DNA of 37,321 nucleotides, taken from assembly GCA_029881995.1 (NCBI GenBank), contig JAOULO010000032.1, positions 1 to 37,321 of the forward strand, given 5' to 3'. Under the pieces are notes generated by a model that saw nothing but the letters and a program-made list of their open reading frames with translations, was not told the origin of the DNA and did not search any database. Both the position numbers and the translations under genes were made by a program. Source of the DNA: Gammaproteobacteria bacterium. Its GTDB lineage: Bacteria > Pseudomonadota > Gammaproteobacteria > UBA6429 > Thiohalophilaceae. Of the stretch, positions 8,315 through 16,017 are shown one piece after another. Positions within the stretch are counted from its first letter, which is position 1; each line of letters opens with the position of its first letter.

Positions 8315-9751
8315 ATGGAGTCAAAAATTTTCTTACTGGTACCAAACCCGATGTTGTCTGCACTGATCTGGTTTGTACTGGTAATTCTAGTCATGTATTT
8401 TGCCCGGACACCGGCGCATCTTGCCTTCCGATCTTTATGTAAGGTGATCCACAATGCAATGCGTATGTCAGCTCGAGCTATCATGCGAACTGAAGAGCGA
8501 CTGGAACTAAGAAATCGTGAAGTACTTCTGGCGCATGGTCGAGATGCGATTGAGAGAGTTATTGAACGTGAGTTTGAGCGTGTCGATGCTACGGTTCGAA
8601 AGGATCTTTCTGAATACCCTGCTTTGCATCGTCAGTTAAGCGAAGAAATCACCTTGATTGATGAAGACTACAAGCAAAGTGCTGAAGTCCCACCTGCACC
8701 TCCTGGCTGGATCAAGGCGGTCGATGCTGTAGCCAGTATTCCAGCAAAAGATGACCCAATGGTTGGCAGTATTCTTGATGATATTCATCATTCTCTGGTC
8801 AAGGCCAATAACAACGCGATTGAGGAATATCGTAAATCCAGCCACAAGCGTCATATCTATCTGAAAGATATGATGCCTCACTGGCGTAAGGTGCTGTCAG
8901 CTTTGAACCTTGTTGATAAGAATGTAAATAGTATTCTTGATCGAGCCAAGGTGATTGATCGCCATATGGATAACTATGAAAATATTTTAAAGAAAACAGA
9001 TCGTGCGGTACGTGAGCTTTCATCCTCATCCATGACGCAGTTTTTTATTGCTGCTTTTGTTATGTGTATTGCGGTAGGTGGTGCGATTATCAACTTTAAT
9101 TTGATTGCACGGCCTATGTCAGAAATGGTGGGTGGTACCAATCGAATCATGGGTTTCCAGACTTCAAATATTGCAGCACTGGTAATTATTCTTGTAGAAC
9201 TTGCCATGGGGCTGTTCCTTATGGAGGCCATGCGTATTACTCGATTGTTTCCAGTTATTGGGGCTTTGAATGATAAGTTACGTGTCAAAATGTTCTGGAT
9301 CTCATTAACCATTTTAACAAGCCTAGCAGTAGTTGAAGCAGGTCTGGCCTTTATGCGTGAGATACTGATGCAGGATGAAGCCGCAACACGCGCCGCACTA
9401 CGTGGTGGGGCCGCAGAGGTCATCCAGGATTCATTCCTGTGGATTACAACCGCTGCACAAATGGGGATGGGCTTTATTTTACCGTTTGCCTTAACGTTTG
9501 TGGCAATTCCTCTGGAATCATTTATACATTCATTCCGCACGGTTATTGGTGTGGTAGCTGTTGGCACGCTTCGTTCTCTTGCCTGGGCATTACGAGTGTT
9601 AGGTGATATCGCTAAGTTCACAAGCAATACATTTATTCATACCTATGACTTGATTATATTCCTGCCACTCTGGATAGAGACCGTTGTTCAGGGAAAGCAA
9701 GCCGAAAAAAAGGGCGCTAAACCAGGCGATAATAAAGCACGCGCCTGGTAA
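8315..9751 (+). CDS. Multi-pass inner-membrane protein of unknown function
   Basis: I do not recognise this 478-aa protein. One hydrophobic segment lies at residues about 13-30. A long, charged, helix-rich soluble region follows (about 31-240), with runs such as RDAIERVIEREFERVDATV. Four or five more membrane segments come next: about 243-265, 286-307, 326-346, 373-397 and possibly 402-425. The C-terminus is short and basic. The start is set by GAGGAGG at 8301-8307, 7 nt before ATG 8315; the upstream in-frame TTG at 8252 would lie within the possible promoter. A VWA lipoprotein gene follows 42 nt later in the same direction, so the two are probably an operon. The soluble domain and pairing suggest an inner-membrane scaffold or transport partner; this is inference only. 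Confidence 0.85.
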   Translation: MESKIFLLVPNPMLSALIWFVLVILVMYFARTPAHLAFRSLCKVIHNAMRMSARAIMRTEERLELRNREVLLAHGRDAIERVIEREFERVDATVRKDLSEYPALHRQLSEEITLIDEDYKQSAEVPPAPPGWIKAVDAVASIPAKDDPMVGSILDDIHHSLVKANNNAIEEYRKSSHKRHIYLKDMMPHWRKVLSALNLVDKNVNSILDRAKVIDRHMDNYENILKKTDRAVRELSSSSMTQFFIAAFVMCIAVGGAIINFNLIARPMSEMVGGTNRIMGFQTSNIAALVIILVELAMGLFLMEAMRITRLFPVIGALNDKLRVKMFWISLTILTSLAVVEAGLAFMREILMQDEAATRAALRGGAAEVIQDSFLWITTAAQMGMGFILPFALTFVAIPLESFIHSFRTVIGVVAVGTLRSLAWALRVLGDIAKFTSNTFIHTYDLIIFLPLWIETVVQGKQAEKKGAKPGDNKARAW

Positions 9752-9793
9752 TAATGTTTTATGTTATAAGCACAATATAGGGGATTTATATCA

Positions 9794-10450
9794 ATGGTAT
9801 TTAGAATGAAAGCGATATTGCTTGGGAGTATGATGGGTTTACTATCTGCCTGTGCGGATAGTGGCCCATACAACCACGGTGTCTATATGCTGCTTGATAC
9901 TTCGGGAACTTATACCAAGGAACTGGTTCAGGCACAACGGGTAATTAACTTTGCACTGACACAGTTAAAACCGGGTGATACTTTTGCAATTGGACGTGTT
10001 GATACTGGTAGTTTTAGTGAAAAAGATATTATTCATAAGCAAACTTTCGATGATCGACCAAGTATGTCGAATCAACAGAAACGTCAGTTTCGAGAAAAAA
10101 TTAATCGATTTGTTAAAACTGTAAAACCAAGTCGATACACTGATATAACTGGTGGTATCTTACAGGCAACAGAGTTTCTTAAAGAGCGTGCTACAAGAAA
10201 AAAGACCATCATTATCTTCTCAGATCTTAAGGAAGAAATTCAAAAAGGCTATGTCCGCAATATTGATTTTCATCTTGAAGGATTTAGAGTTATCGCATTA
10301 AATGTAACCAAGTTGAGAAGTGATAATATTGATCCACGAAAATATATGAAACGCATGGAACAATGGAAAAACCGAGTTGAATCAGGTGAAGGTGAATGGA
10401 TGGTGATTAATGATATATCCAGGCTAGAGCCAATTTTTATTGAGGATTAA
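9794..10450 (+). CDS. Lipoprotein with a von Willebrand factor A-like (VWA) domain
   Basis: The N-terminus has a short signal peptide ending in the lipobox LSAC (Cys20), so the protein is probably lipid-anchored in the envelope. The rest reads as a VWA fold. YMLLDTSGT (Asp35, Ser37, Thr39) is a DxSxT form of the metal-binding MIDAS motif. SRYTDITGGI (about 113-122) supplies the MIDAS Thr and the following helix, and IIIFSDLKEE (Asp144) supplies the second acidic site. Length is 218 aa. AGGGGA at 9778-9784 supports ATG 9794; ATG 9806 would still leave a signal peptide. It is coupled to the membrane protein upstream and closed by a strong terminator. The partner is unknown. VWA domains usually bind protein ligands through a divalent metal. 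Confidence 0.85.
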   Translation: MVFRMKAILLGSMMGLLSACADSGPYNHGVYMLLDTSGTYTKELVQAQRVINFALTQLKPGDTFAIGRVDTGSFSEKDIIHKQTFDDRPSMSNQQKRQFREKINRFVKTVKPSRYTDITGGILQATEFLKERATRKKTIIIFSDLKEEIQKGYVRNIDFHLEGFRVIALNVTKLRSDNIDPRKYMKRMEQWKNRVESGEGEWMVINDISRLEPIFIED

Positions 10451-10474
10451 TACGAGTATAAAAAGTGCTCGAAT

Positions 10475-10504
10475 AATGCCAGCATTGTAGCTGGCATTTT
10501 TTTT
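10475..10504 (+). terminator. Intrinsic terminator after the VWA lipoprotein gene
   Basis: AATGCCAGC pairs with GCTGGCATT around the loop ATTGTA, followed by a run of eight T. It ends the two-gene membrane/VWA unit. Confidence 0.93.
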
Positions 10505-10623
10505 GTCTTTTATACATAATTATAGTAATGTTATTATGAAGAGATAGAATATATTATTTTTCTGTCTTTAGTCATTGTTGTCATTTTTTGTTATTTGTTC
10601 TGGCTTAGAGTGTCATTTATATA

Positions 10624-10650
10624 TTAAGAAGCAGAGATTATGGCCGATAA
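10624..10650 (+). promoter_or_regulatory. Candidate FliA (sigma28) promoter before the DUF1249 gene
   Basis: A perfect sigma28 -10 element, GCCGATAA, lies at 10643-10650. It is preceded at the standard 15-nt spacing by TTAA (3 of 4 against TAAA). The predicted start is near 10657, about 39 nt before the DUF1249 ATG. The same bases also form the start of a 16-codon ORF (10640-10690), which I consider fortuitous. Confidence 0.45.
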
Positions 10651-10695
10651 AAAGTTTAATACTGGAGACATTACCAGTGAGGTAAGGTAGATAAC

Positions 10696-11148
10696 ATGAG
10701 TCATACGATTGCCGCATTAAGAGCCAGAGATCCTATGTGGATTTATGAGCGTAACTATGCTCTGCTTACTGGGCTGTTTAGTAAAATGCTGGAACAGACA
10801 GCAAGTGAAGAAGCTACTTTTTTCATTCCAGGTCGTGGCGAGACTAAGGTTCGTGTTGTTGAAAGATGTCGTTATACCATTACATTGGTGCTTACCGAGG
10901 CCTACAGTGCAAAGTCAGTGCCTGAAATCAAAATGCAGGTACGTCTTTACAATGATGCTAGGGTAACTGAGGTAATTTCCTACCAGGGATTTACTGGTTT
11001 ATTACCTAAACATAAAGACCTCGGAAAGGGTAATCCACAAAATCATCAGGAAAAACGTCAGGCTAATCTGTTATTACATGACTGGCTGGTTTCTCTGCAA
11101 AAATCTCAGGTACCCCTTCAGTCCACTTCGGATTGTCCCACACAGTAA
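10696..11148 (+). CDS. DUF1249 (YqiB-like) family protein
   Basis: The 150-aa protein matches the DUF1249 family represented by E. coli YqiB. Recognisable parts are the N-terminal YERNYALLTGLF segment, the central VVERCRYTITLVLTE, the MQVRLYNDARVTEVIS strand pair, and a C-terminal KRQANLLLHDWL helix. It is soluble, without signal peptide or membrane segment. AGGTAAGG at about 10680 supports the start. The function of the family is not established; in enterobacteria it sits near cpdA and nudF, which are absent here. Here it lies behind a possible FliA promoter and ahead of a Sel1-SPOR gene. Confidence 0.85.
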   Translation: MSHTIAALRARDPMWIYERNYALLTGLFSKMLEQTASEEATFFIPGRGETKVRVVERCRYTITLVLTEAYSAKSVPEIKMQVRLYNDARVTEVISYQGFTGLLPKHKDLGKGNPQNHQEKRQANLLLHDWLVSLQKSQVPLQSTSDCPTQ

Positions 11149-11217
11149 GGTTGCACATCATCCTTGAGTTTTGTTCTTCATTAAGATGAAGGATGCAGTT
11201 AACAAGAGGTCAGAACA

Positions 11218-11901
11218 ATGAGCAAGAAGTCATTCAGGTTAGTACTCATTGTGACAGCGATATTCACATCCGGGTTATATCCATCATCTATCGTGGCGAA
11301 TGATTATCAGCGTGCTGTCGCGGCCACTAAAGCCGGAAATTATGATGAGGCTGTTACGCTCTGGAAAAAACTGGCGGCAAAAGGTAATCCAGTTGCGCAA
11401 TATAATCTTGCCGTTTTCTATCGTGAGGGATACGGTGTTGATAGTGATAAGTCTGAGTCAACAAAGTGGTACAAGGTTGCTACAAAGCAAAGACTGATAT
11501 CAGCAACAGATGAATTAAACAGTGACAGCGTCAAACCAGCAAGAGAGAGCGATATTCAGCGTGTAGAACGTTCGCGGGTTAATAAAACTCTTTCTGATAT
11601 GAATCCTGTTGGTTGGGTTCTGAATCAAAATCCAAGGAATTATACCCTGCAACTTGCGAGCAGCCGCAGTGAAAAACATGTGATAAAATATTACAATGAA
11701 AATCAGATGCAGGGCAAAGGTGGGTATTACAAAAAAATACAGGACGGTGAAACCTGGTACTTTTTAATATACGGCTCTTTTGACTCAGTCGCTTCAGCCA
11801 GCGATGAAATCGAACAACTACCAGAAGAAATACGAAAATGGTCTCCCTGGGTGAGACGTCTTGGGAATATCCAGAAGGTCATTAAACAAACTGGGTTGTA
11901 A
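11218..11901 (+). CDS. Exported Sel1-repeat and SPOR-domain protein
   Basis: The 227-aa protein starts with a basic/hydrophobic signal sequence (about 1-27, ending near SSIVAN). A Sel1-like repeat follows at about 30-90: DYQRAVAATKAGNYDEAVTL and GNPVAQYNLAVFYREGYGV, with the typical A-x-x-x-L/Y-Y spacing. A C-terminal SPOR domain (about 140-222) has YTLQLASSRSEKHVIKYY and ETWYFLIYGSF. SPOR domains bind denuded septal peptidoglycan, and Sel1 repeats form helical protein-binding surfaces. A periplasmic or envelope-anchored adaptor acting at cell-wall sites is therefore likely. AAGAGG upstream of ATG 11218 supports the start. Transcription ends at a bidirectional terminator shared with ssrA. Confidence 0.87.
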   Translation: MSKKSFRLVLIVTAIFTSGLYPSSIVANDYQRAVAATKAGNYDEAVTLWKKLAAKGNPVAQYNLAVFYREGYGVDSDKSESTKWYKVATKQRLISATDELNSDSVKPARESDIQRVERSRVNKTLSDMNPVGWVLNQNPRNYTLQLASSRSEKHVIKYYNENQMQGKGGYYKKIQDGETWYFLIYGSFDSVASASDEIEQLPEEIRKWSPWVRRLGNIQKVIKQTGL

Positions 11902-11908
11902 AAATAAA

Positions 11909-11935
11909 AAGGGACTCGGAAGAGTCCCTTGTTTA
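11909..11935. terminator. Bidirectional intrinsic terminator between the SPOR gene and ssrA
   Basis: AAGGGACTC pairs with GAGTCCCTT around GGAA. On the plus strand the tail is TTGTTTATT; on the minus strand it is TTTTTATTTTT. It therefore serves the SPOR gene and the convergent tmRNA gene. Confidence 0.9.
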
Positions 11936-11940
11936 TTGTC

Positions 11941-12301
11941 TGGTGGAGGCGGCGGGAATCGAACCCGCGTCCGCCAGCCCTCTGCCATCGGCTCTACATG
12001 CTTATTCAGTCAATTAATTTAACCAGAAGCTACCCGACTGGCAGGGAAAACAGCTGGCGATTTCGGTAAGAGTTTAACGCATCCATCCCGAACAAACTTC
12101 AGCGCGATCCTATATGGGATGACTCCGGTTATCTGCGCGTACAGGCACACCTCAGGCCGAAGGCTTTACGCTGGTTATTAAGCAGCTAAAGCGTAGTTGT
12201 CGTCGTTGGCAACTATAAGTTTTGCAAACAGATTAACGAGGAATTTGCACCTCGGCATGCACCTCCGGTTTCGTAACCCGCGTCGAAGCCAGGTCGCCCC
12301 C
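11941..12301 (-). ncRNA. ssrA: Transfer-messenger RNA (tmRNA)
   Basis: Read on the minus strand, the RNA begins GGGGGCGACCTGGCTTCGAC at 12301 and ends in GCCTCCACCA at 11941, with an encoded CCA. The first seven bases pair with CGCCUCC before the ACCA end, with one G-U pair, forming the tRNA-like acceptor stem. A T-arm GGGTTCGATTCCC is visible. The tag reading frame (12210 to 12181, then TAATAA) encodes ANDDNYALAA, whose ALAA end is the usual protease signal. The length of 361 nt is close to the E. coli tmRNA. It rescues stalled ribosomes together with SmpB, encoded immediately upstream on the same strand. Confidence 0.98.
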
Positions 12302-12350
12302 GAAGTCTTACTTTCTTTCCGACAAGGAGTCTATCGAAAAGTTGCCTATA

Positions 12351-12379
12351 TATATAGGAATAACTTGTCCCGTGTTCAA
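12351..12379 (-). promoter_or_regulatory. Sigma70 promoter of ssrA
   Basis: On the minus strand, TTGAAC (12379-12374) is followed by a 17-nt spacer and TATATA (12356-12351). Transcription would start near 12344. This gives a 5' leader of about 43 nt before the mature tmRNA end, consistent with RNase P maturation. Confidence 0.65.
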
Positions 12380-12396
12380 TTAATTTTGATTAAAAA

Positions 12397-12876
12397 TTAA
12401 CCTTTTTTCATAATGCGTTGCTTATCACGCTGCCAGTCACGTTCTTTCAGGCTGGCCCGTTTGTCGTGAGCCTGCTTACCCTTGGCCAGTGCAATCTCCA
12501 GTTTGGCTCTGCCTTTGACCCAGTACATGGCGGTGGGAACCAGGGCATAACCTTTGCGTTCGACTGCTCCGATCAGACGATTGAGTTCACCCCGGTTTAA
12601 TAGCAATTTACGGTCACGCATAGGCCTTGGCTGAATATGGGTTGAGGCTGTCTGCAAGGGGGTTATCTGACATGCAAACAACCAGGCCTCCCCATCCCGA
12701 ATGAATACATAGCTGTCTTGCAGGTTTACTCGACCTGCCCGCAAGCTTTTAACTTCCCAACCTTCAAGTACCAGACCGGCTTCAAGGCGATCTTCCAGAT
12801 GATAGTCATGTCGGGATTTTTTATTCAGGGCAATGGTGCTGGATGAACCACCCTTTTTGTCTTTTTTCTTAGCCAT
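12397..12876 (-). CDS. smpB: SsrA-binding protein SmpB
   Basis: SmpB binds the tRNA-like part of tmRNA and delivers it to stalled ribosomes. At 159 aa it has the normal size. Family segments visible are [29 protein letters not shown], the NLQDSYV strand, and a long basic C-terminal tail ([28 protein letters not shown]) that folds in the ribosomal decoding centre. It lies directly upstream of ssrA on the same strand, and the ssrA promoter begins just past its stop codon. The start ATG at 12876 gives the expected MAKKK N-terminus. Confidence 0.98.
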   Translation of the reverse strand: MAKKKDKKGGSSSTIALNKKSRHDYHLEDRLEAGLVLEGWEVKSLRAGRVNLQDSYVFIRDGEAWLFACQITPLQTASTHIQPRPMRDRKLLLNRGELNRLIGAVERKGYALVPTAMYWVKGRAKLEIALAKGKQAHDKRASLKERDWQRDKQRIMKKG

Positions 12877-13012
12877 CAGGACATTATATCTAACTTGTGG
12901 GAAAGGCGGATACTACCATTAAATTCCTCTTAAATTCTGTCTGAGCTTGAGATAGGGTCTAAAATGGTTAAGAATCTTATACTTAGTTAAAGGATAAAGA
13001 CGAGGAGATTAA

Positions 13013-14440
13013 ATGGTGAGTATTCGGGAGTCGATCCATGGTGAGTGGTCTTCGCGCTGGGCCTTTATTTTAGCGGCTACGGGTTCAGCCGTTGGATTGG
13101 GGAATATCTGGAAGTTTCCATATATTACCGGAGAAAATGGTGGCGGTGCGTTTGTCCTGGTTTATCTGGCCTGTATTCTGGTTATCGGTGTTCCCATTAT
13201 GATGGCGGAAATTATGCTGGGTCGCCGTGGACGTCAAAGTCCAATCAATACCATGCGAGACCTTTCCATTGAGGCCGGTCATTCCACGCATTGGCAATAT
13301 CTGGGCTGGTTAGGTGTGATTGCGGGTTTCCTAATTCTTTCCTATTACAGTGTAATTGCCGGTTGGGCCATAGCCTATATTATGCGTGCCTCCTCAGGTG
13401 TATTTACTGATGCTTCAGTCGAAGTCATAAAAAATGAATTTGTTTCTCTGGTCGGTGATCCTGAAAAACTTATCGCCTGGCATACCCTGTTCATGGTAAT
13501 GACCATGGTGGTGGTTGCTCGCGGGGTACAGGGTGGTCTGGAAAAGGCGGTCAAGTTTCTGATGCCCTCTCTGTTTATCATTTTGATTTTACTGGTGGGC
13601 TATTCCATGCAAAACGGTGAGTTCAATATGGCAGTAAAATTCCTGTTTACTCCTGACTTTGAAGCCCTGTTTTACAAAACCGATGCGCAGGGCAATCAAT
13701 ACATGTCTTGGAATGCCGTTTTAATTGCCATGGGCCATGCCTTTTTTACCCTGAGCCTGGGAATGGGGGCTATCATGGTTTATGGTTCTTATCTGCCAGC
13801 CGGTACGTCAATTGCTAAAACAACTTTTATGATTGCTCTGGCGGATACTGTTGTGGCCCTTCTTGCCGGTTTGGCCATATTCCCTATCGTTTTTGCCAAT
13901 AACCTGGAACCGGGTTCGGGACCGGGATTGATTTTTAATACCTTACCGTTTGCCTTTGGTCATATGGATGGGGGAATCATATTTGGGACATTGTTTTTTA
14001 TTCTCCTGACCTTTGCCGCCTGGTCATCCAGTATTTCCCTGATTGAACCGGCGGTTGCCTGGCTGGTCGAAAATGTGAAAATCAGCAGGGCAAAGGCTGC
14101 CATCCTGATGGGACTGGCCTGTTGGGGAATGGGCTTGCTGACCGTGTTTTCCTTTAATATATGGTCAGATCTGAAACCACTTGAGGATATCAAGATTTTT
14201 AAAGATGCCACCATCTTTGATCTACTTGATTATCTCACGGCCAACATCATGTTACCGTTGGGTGGTTTGTTAATCGCCATCTTCTCGGTCTGGATCATGA
14301 GTCGTGAGGCCAGTATGGAAGAGCTGGATATGGGCGATAGGATTGGGTTTAAACTCTGGCGTTTTCTAGTCAGATATATCACTCCCATCGCAGTGATAAT
14401 TGTGTTCCTGAATGTTTTGGGAATCGTAACCTTTAAGTAG
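13013..14440 (+). CDS. Neurotransmitter:sodium symporter (NSS/SNF) family transporter
   Basis: The 475-aa membrane protein has about eleven to twelve hydrophobic segments. It carries the diagnostic first-helix motif GSAVGLGNIWKFPY (residues about 23-36), where NSS proteins bind Na+ and substrate, followed by ENGGGAFVLVYL. Family members import amino acids or related amines with sodium; the substrate cannot be read from sequence. The start at ATG 13013 has GAGGAG at about 13002. It lies 6 nt upstream of ratA and is likely co-transcribed with it. The position between smpB and ratA separates a pair that sit together in pseudomonads. Confidence 0.93.
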   Translation: MVSIRESIHGEWSSRWAFILAATGSAVGLGNIWKFPYITGENGGGAFVLVYLACILVIGVPIMMAEIMLGRRGRQSPINTMRDLSIEAGHSTHWQYLGWLGVIAGFLILSYYSVIAGWAIAYIMRASSGVFTDASVEVIKNEFVSLVGDPEKLIAWHTLFMVMTMVVVARGVQGGLEKAVKFLMPSLFIILILLVGYSMQNGEFNMAVKFLFTPDFEALFYKTDAQGNQYMSWNAVLIAMGHAFFTLSLGMGAIMVYGSYLPAGTSIAKTTFMIALADTVVALLAGLAIFPIVFANNLEPGSGPGLIFNTLPFAFGHMDGGIIFGTLFFILLTFAAWSSSISLIEPAVAWLVENVKISRAKAAILMGLACWGMGLLTVFSFNIWSDLKPLEDIKIFKDATIFDLLDYLTANIMLPLGGLLIAIFSVWIMSREASMEELDMGDRIGFKLWRFLVRYITPIAVIIVFLNVLGIVTFK

Positions 14441-14446
14441 TGTGTT

Positions 14447-14878
14447 GTGGCAGTTATAAATAAAAGTGCACTGGTGCCTTATACACCGGTTCAGATGTTC
14501 AGCCTGGTCGATGATGTTGAGGCCTATGTGGAGTTTTTACCCTGGTGTAGCGGTAGTACTGTGATTCAACGTACCGAACTGGATGTGACAGCCAGCCTGG
14601 AGATTTCCCATAGTGGATTTCAGAAGGCCTTCACAACACGAAATGTGTATGGCAAAGCCCAGCAGATTAATATGCATCTAGTGGAAGGCCCTTTTAAAAA
14701 GCTTGAAGGTATCTGGCAGTTTCAGCCTCTGGGTGAAGAGGGATGTAAAATTATGCTGGATCTGGAATTTGAATTTTCAAACCGTTTAATCGGAATGAGT
14801 TTTGGTCCTCTTTTTGGGCAGATGGCTGGTAGTCTGGTGGATGCATTTACCCAACGTGCCATTGTCATATATGGTTAA
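14447..14878 (+). CDS. ratA: RatA/COQ10-type SRPBCC (START-like) protein
   Basis: The 143-aa protein is of the coenzyme-Q-binding/RatA family. Typical segments are SALVPYTPVQMFSLVDDVEAYVEFLPWC near the N-terminus, the GPFKKLEGIWQF turn, and a long C-terminal helix (FGQMAGSLVDAFTQRA). The E. coli homologue was reported to block ribosomal subunit association; the eukaryotic homologue binds ubiquinone. Which applies here is unknown. Translation starts at GTG 14447, 6 nt after the symporter stop. It is followed by rnfH, its standard partner. Confidence 0.92.
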   Translation: MAVINKSALVPYTPVQMFSLVDDVEAYVEFLPWCSGSTVIQRTELDVTASLEISHSGFQKAFTTRNVYGKAQQINMHLVEGPFKKLEGIWQFQPLGEEGCKIMLDLEFEFSNRLIGMSFGPLFGQMAGSLVDAFTQRAIVIYG

Positions 14879-14887
14879 GGAGCGTGT

Positions 14888-15181
14888 ATGAAAGTTGAAG
14901 TGGCTTATGCCTTAGCTGATGAGCAGGTGATTATTCCATTACAGGTGGAAGCTGGGACGACAGTTGAACAGGCCATTCAATTGTCTGGTATCCAGGAAAA
15001 ATATCCCGAGATCGATTTGAAGGTAAACAAAGCCGGTGTCTTTGGCAAAATCTGCAAGCTTGATACTCCCCTTAAAGAGCAGGACAGGGTAGAAATCTAT
15101 CGTAAGTTAATTGCTGACCCGAAAGAATCACGCCGCAAACGGGCAGAAAAGAAAGAATCCAGAAAAGAAGATAATGACTAG
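14888..15181 (+). CDS. rnfH: RnfH family ubiquitin-like protein
   Basis: The 97-aa protein has the RnfH beta-grasp sequence: MKVEVAYALADEQVIIPLQVEAGTTVEQAI, then GVFGKICKLDTPLKEQDRVEIYRKLIADPKESRRKRAEK. The basic tail is typical. The family's biochemical role is unclear; the name comes from rnf-cluster members in Rhodobacter. It starts 9 nt after ratA with AAGGAG at the ideal distance. The stop codon overlaps the convergent bamE stop at a shared CTAG. Confidence 0.93.
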   Translation: MKVEVAYALADEQVIIPLQVEAGTTVEQAIQLSGIQEKYPEIDLKVNKAGVFGKICKLDTPLKEQDRVEIYRKLIADPKESRRKRAEKKESRKEDND

Positions 15182-15522
15182 TCGTCTTCCTCTTCCGTCT
15201 TTAGTGGTGGATTTGGATAACCTCGATTGTCAATCTTGCTGAGTTTGTCGCCTTTGAATTCAAGTTTCATACGGCGTTGTTCAAGAATGTAGTTATCTCC
15301 CTTACGCAAGGTATAAACATAATCCCAGCGGTTCTTGTGGAAGGCATCCTTGATGATGGGTGTACCCAGCAGGAACTTAACCTGCTTTTTGGTCATTCCC
15401 ACTTTAAGCTGATCCAGCTCTTCCTTGTCGATCACATTACCCTGCTGGACATCAGCCACATAGACGCAGCTGGACAGCAAAAGCACCGGAAAAATAAAAC
15501 TAGAAATGAGAATCTTTCGCAT
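15178..15522 (-). CDS. bamE: Outer-membrane assembly lipoprotein BamE (SmpA/OmlA)
   Basis: BamE is a lipoprotein of the beta-barrel assembly machine at the outer membrane. The signal peptide ends in the lipobox LLSSC (Cys19). The mature part carries the family core: KEELDQLKVGMTKKQVKFLLGTPIIKDAFHKNRWDYVYT. Length (114 aa) is normal, with an acidic tail EEEDD. It is transcribed divergently from fur, separated by 75 nt, as in many gammaproteobacteria. The TATAAT-containing stretch near 15541 lies in this gap and probably serves one of the two genes. The gene ends by overlapping rnfH tail to tail by 4 nt. Confidence 0.97.
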   Translation of the reverse strand: MRKILISSFIFPVLLLSSCVYVADVQQGNVIDKEELDQLKVGMTKKQVKFLLGTPIIKDAFHKNRWDYVYTLRKGDNYILEQRRMKLEFKGDKLSKIDNRGYPNPPLKTEEEDD

Positions 15523-15597
15523 TTAGATCGGTTTTCAGACTATAATTAACGGAAGCGAATCATAACCGAAATGCGACTCTGTCCCAAAGGGTAAATG

Positions 15598-16014
15598 ATG
15601 GAAAGTAAAGATTTAAAACAGGCCGGTCTAAAGGCCACTGTGCCACGCCTGAAAATTCTCAAGTTCCTCGAGGAAAGCAAGGTGAGGCATATGAGTGCTG
15701 AGGATGTTTATAAATCCCTGCTGGATTCAGGTGAAGAAGTGGGCCTGGCAACGGTGTATCGGGTGTTAACCCAGTTCGAGTCTGCGGGCCTGGTAACGCG
15801 CCATCACTTTGAAGGGGACCACTCCATTTTTGAGCTGAATGATGGGGAACATCACGACCATATACTTTGTGTGAAGTGTGGTCGAGTGGATGAATTTGTG
15901 GATGATGTTATCGAGGCACGGCAGGCGGCTATTGCTCGTGAGAATGGCTATTCCATGGAAGACCACTCCCTGTATATCTTTGGTATCTGTTCAGATTGCC
16001 AGTCTAAAAAGTAA
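15598..16014 (+). CDS. fur: Ferric uptake regulator Fur
   Basis: Fur represses iron-uptake genes when it holds Fe2+. The 138-residue protein starts MESKDLKQAGLKATVPRLKILKFLE, the Fur winged-helix N-terminus, with the recognition region EEVGLATVYRVLTQFESAGL. The metal-binding half contains EHHDHILCVKCGRVDEF and the final CSDC, so both zinc-type CxxC pairs are present. Two adjacent in-frame ATGs exist; 15598 gives 6-nt spacing to AAAGGG, 15595 only 3. It is divergent from bamE and ends 3 nt before the convergent recN stop. I see no convincing Fur box in its own upstream region. Confidence 0.97.
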   Translation: MESKDLKQAGLKATVPRLKILKFLEESKVRHMSAEDVYKSLLDSGEEVGLATVYRVLTQFESAGLVTRHHFEGDHSIFELNDGEHHDHILCVKCGRVDEFVDDVIEARQAAIARENGYSMEDHSLYIFGICSDCQSKK

Positions 16015-16017
16015 TAA

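Noticed and set aside
10640-10690. 16-codon ORF as a real gene
   Set aside because: It has no ribosome site or homology I recognise, and its start coincides with a perfect sigma28 -10 element, which explains it better.
12197-12400. Plus-strand ORF of 67 codons
   Set aside because: It lies on the reverse strand of the tmRNA gene and its promoter; the RNA gene explains the sequence.
15523-15597. Fur box in the bamE-fur gap
   Set aside because: The AT-rich segment around 15551-15575 does not match the 19-bp Fur consensus well enough.
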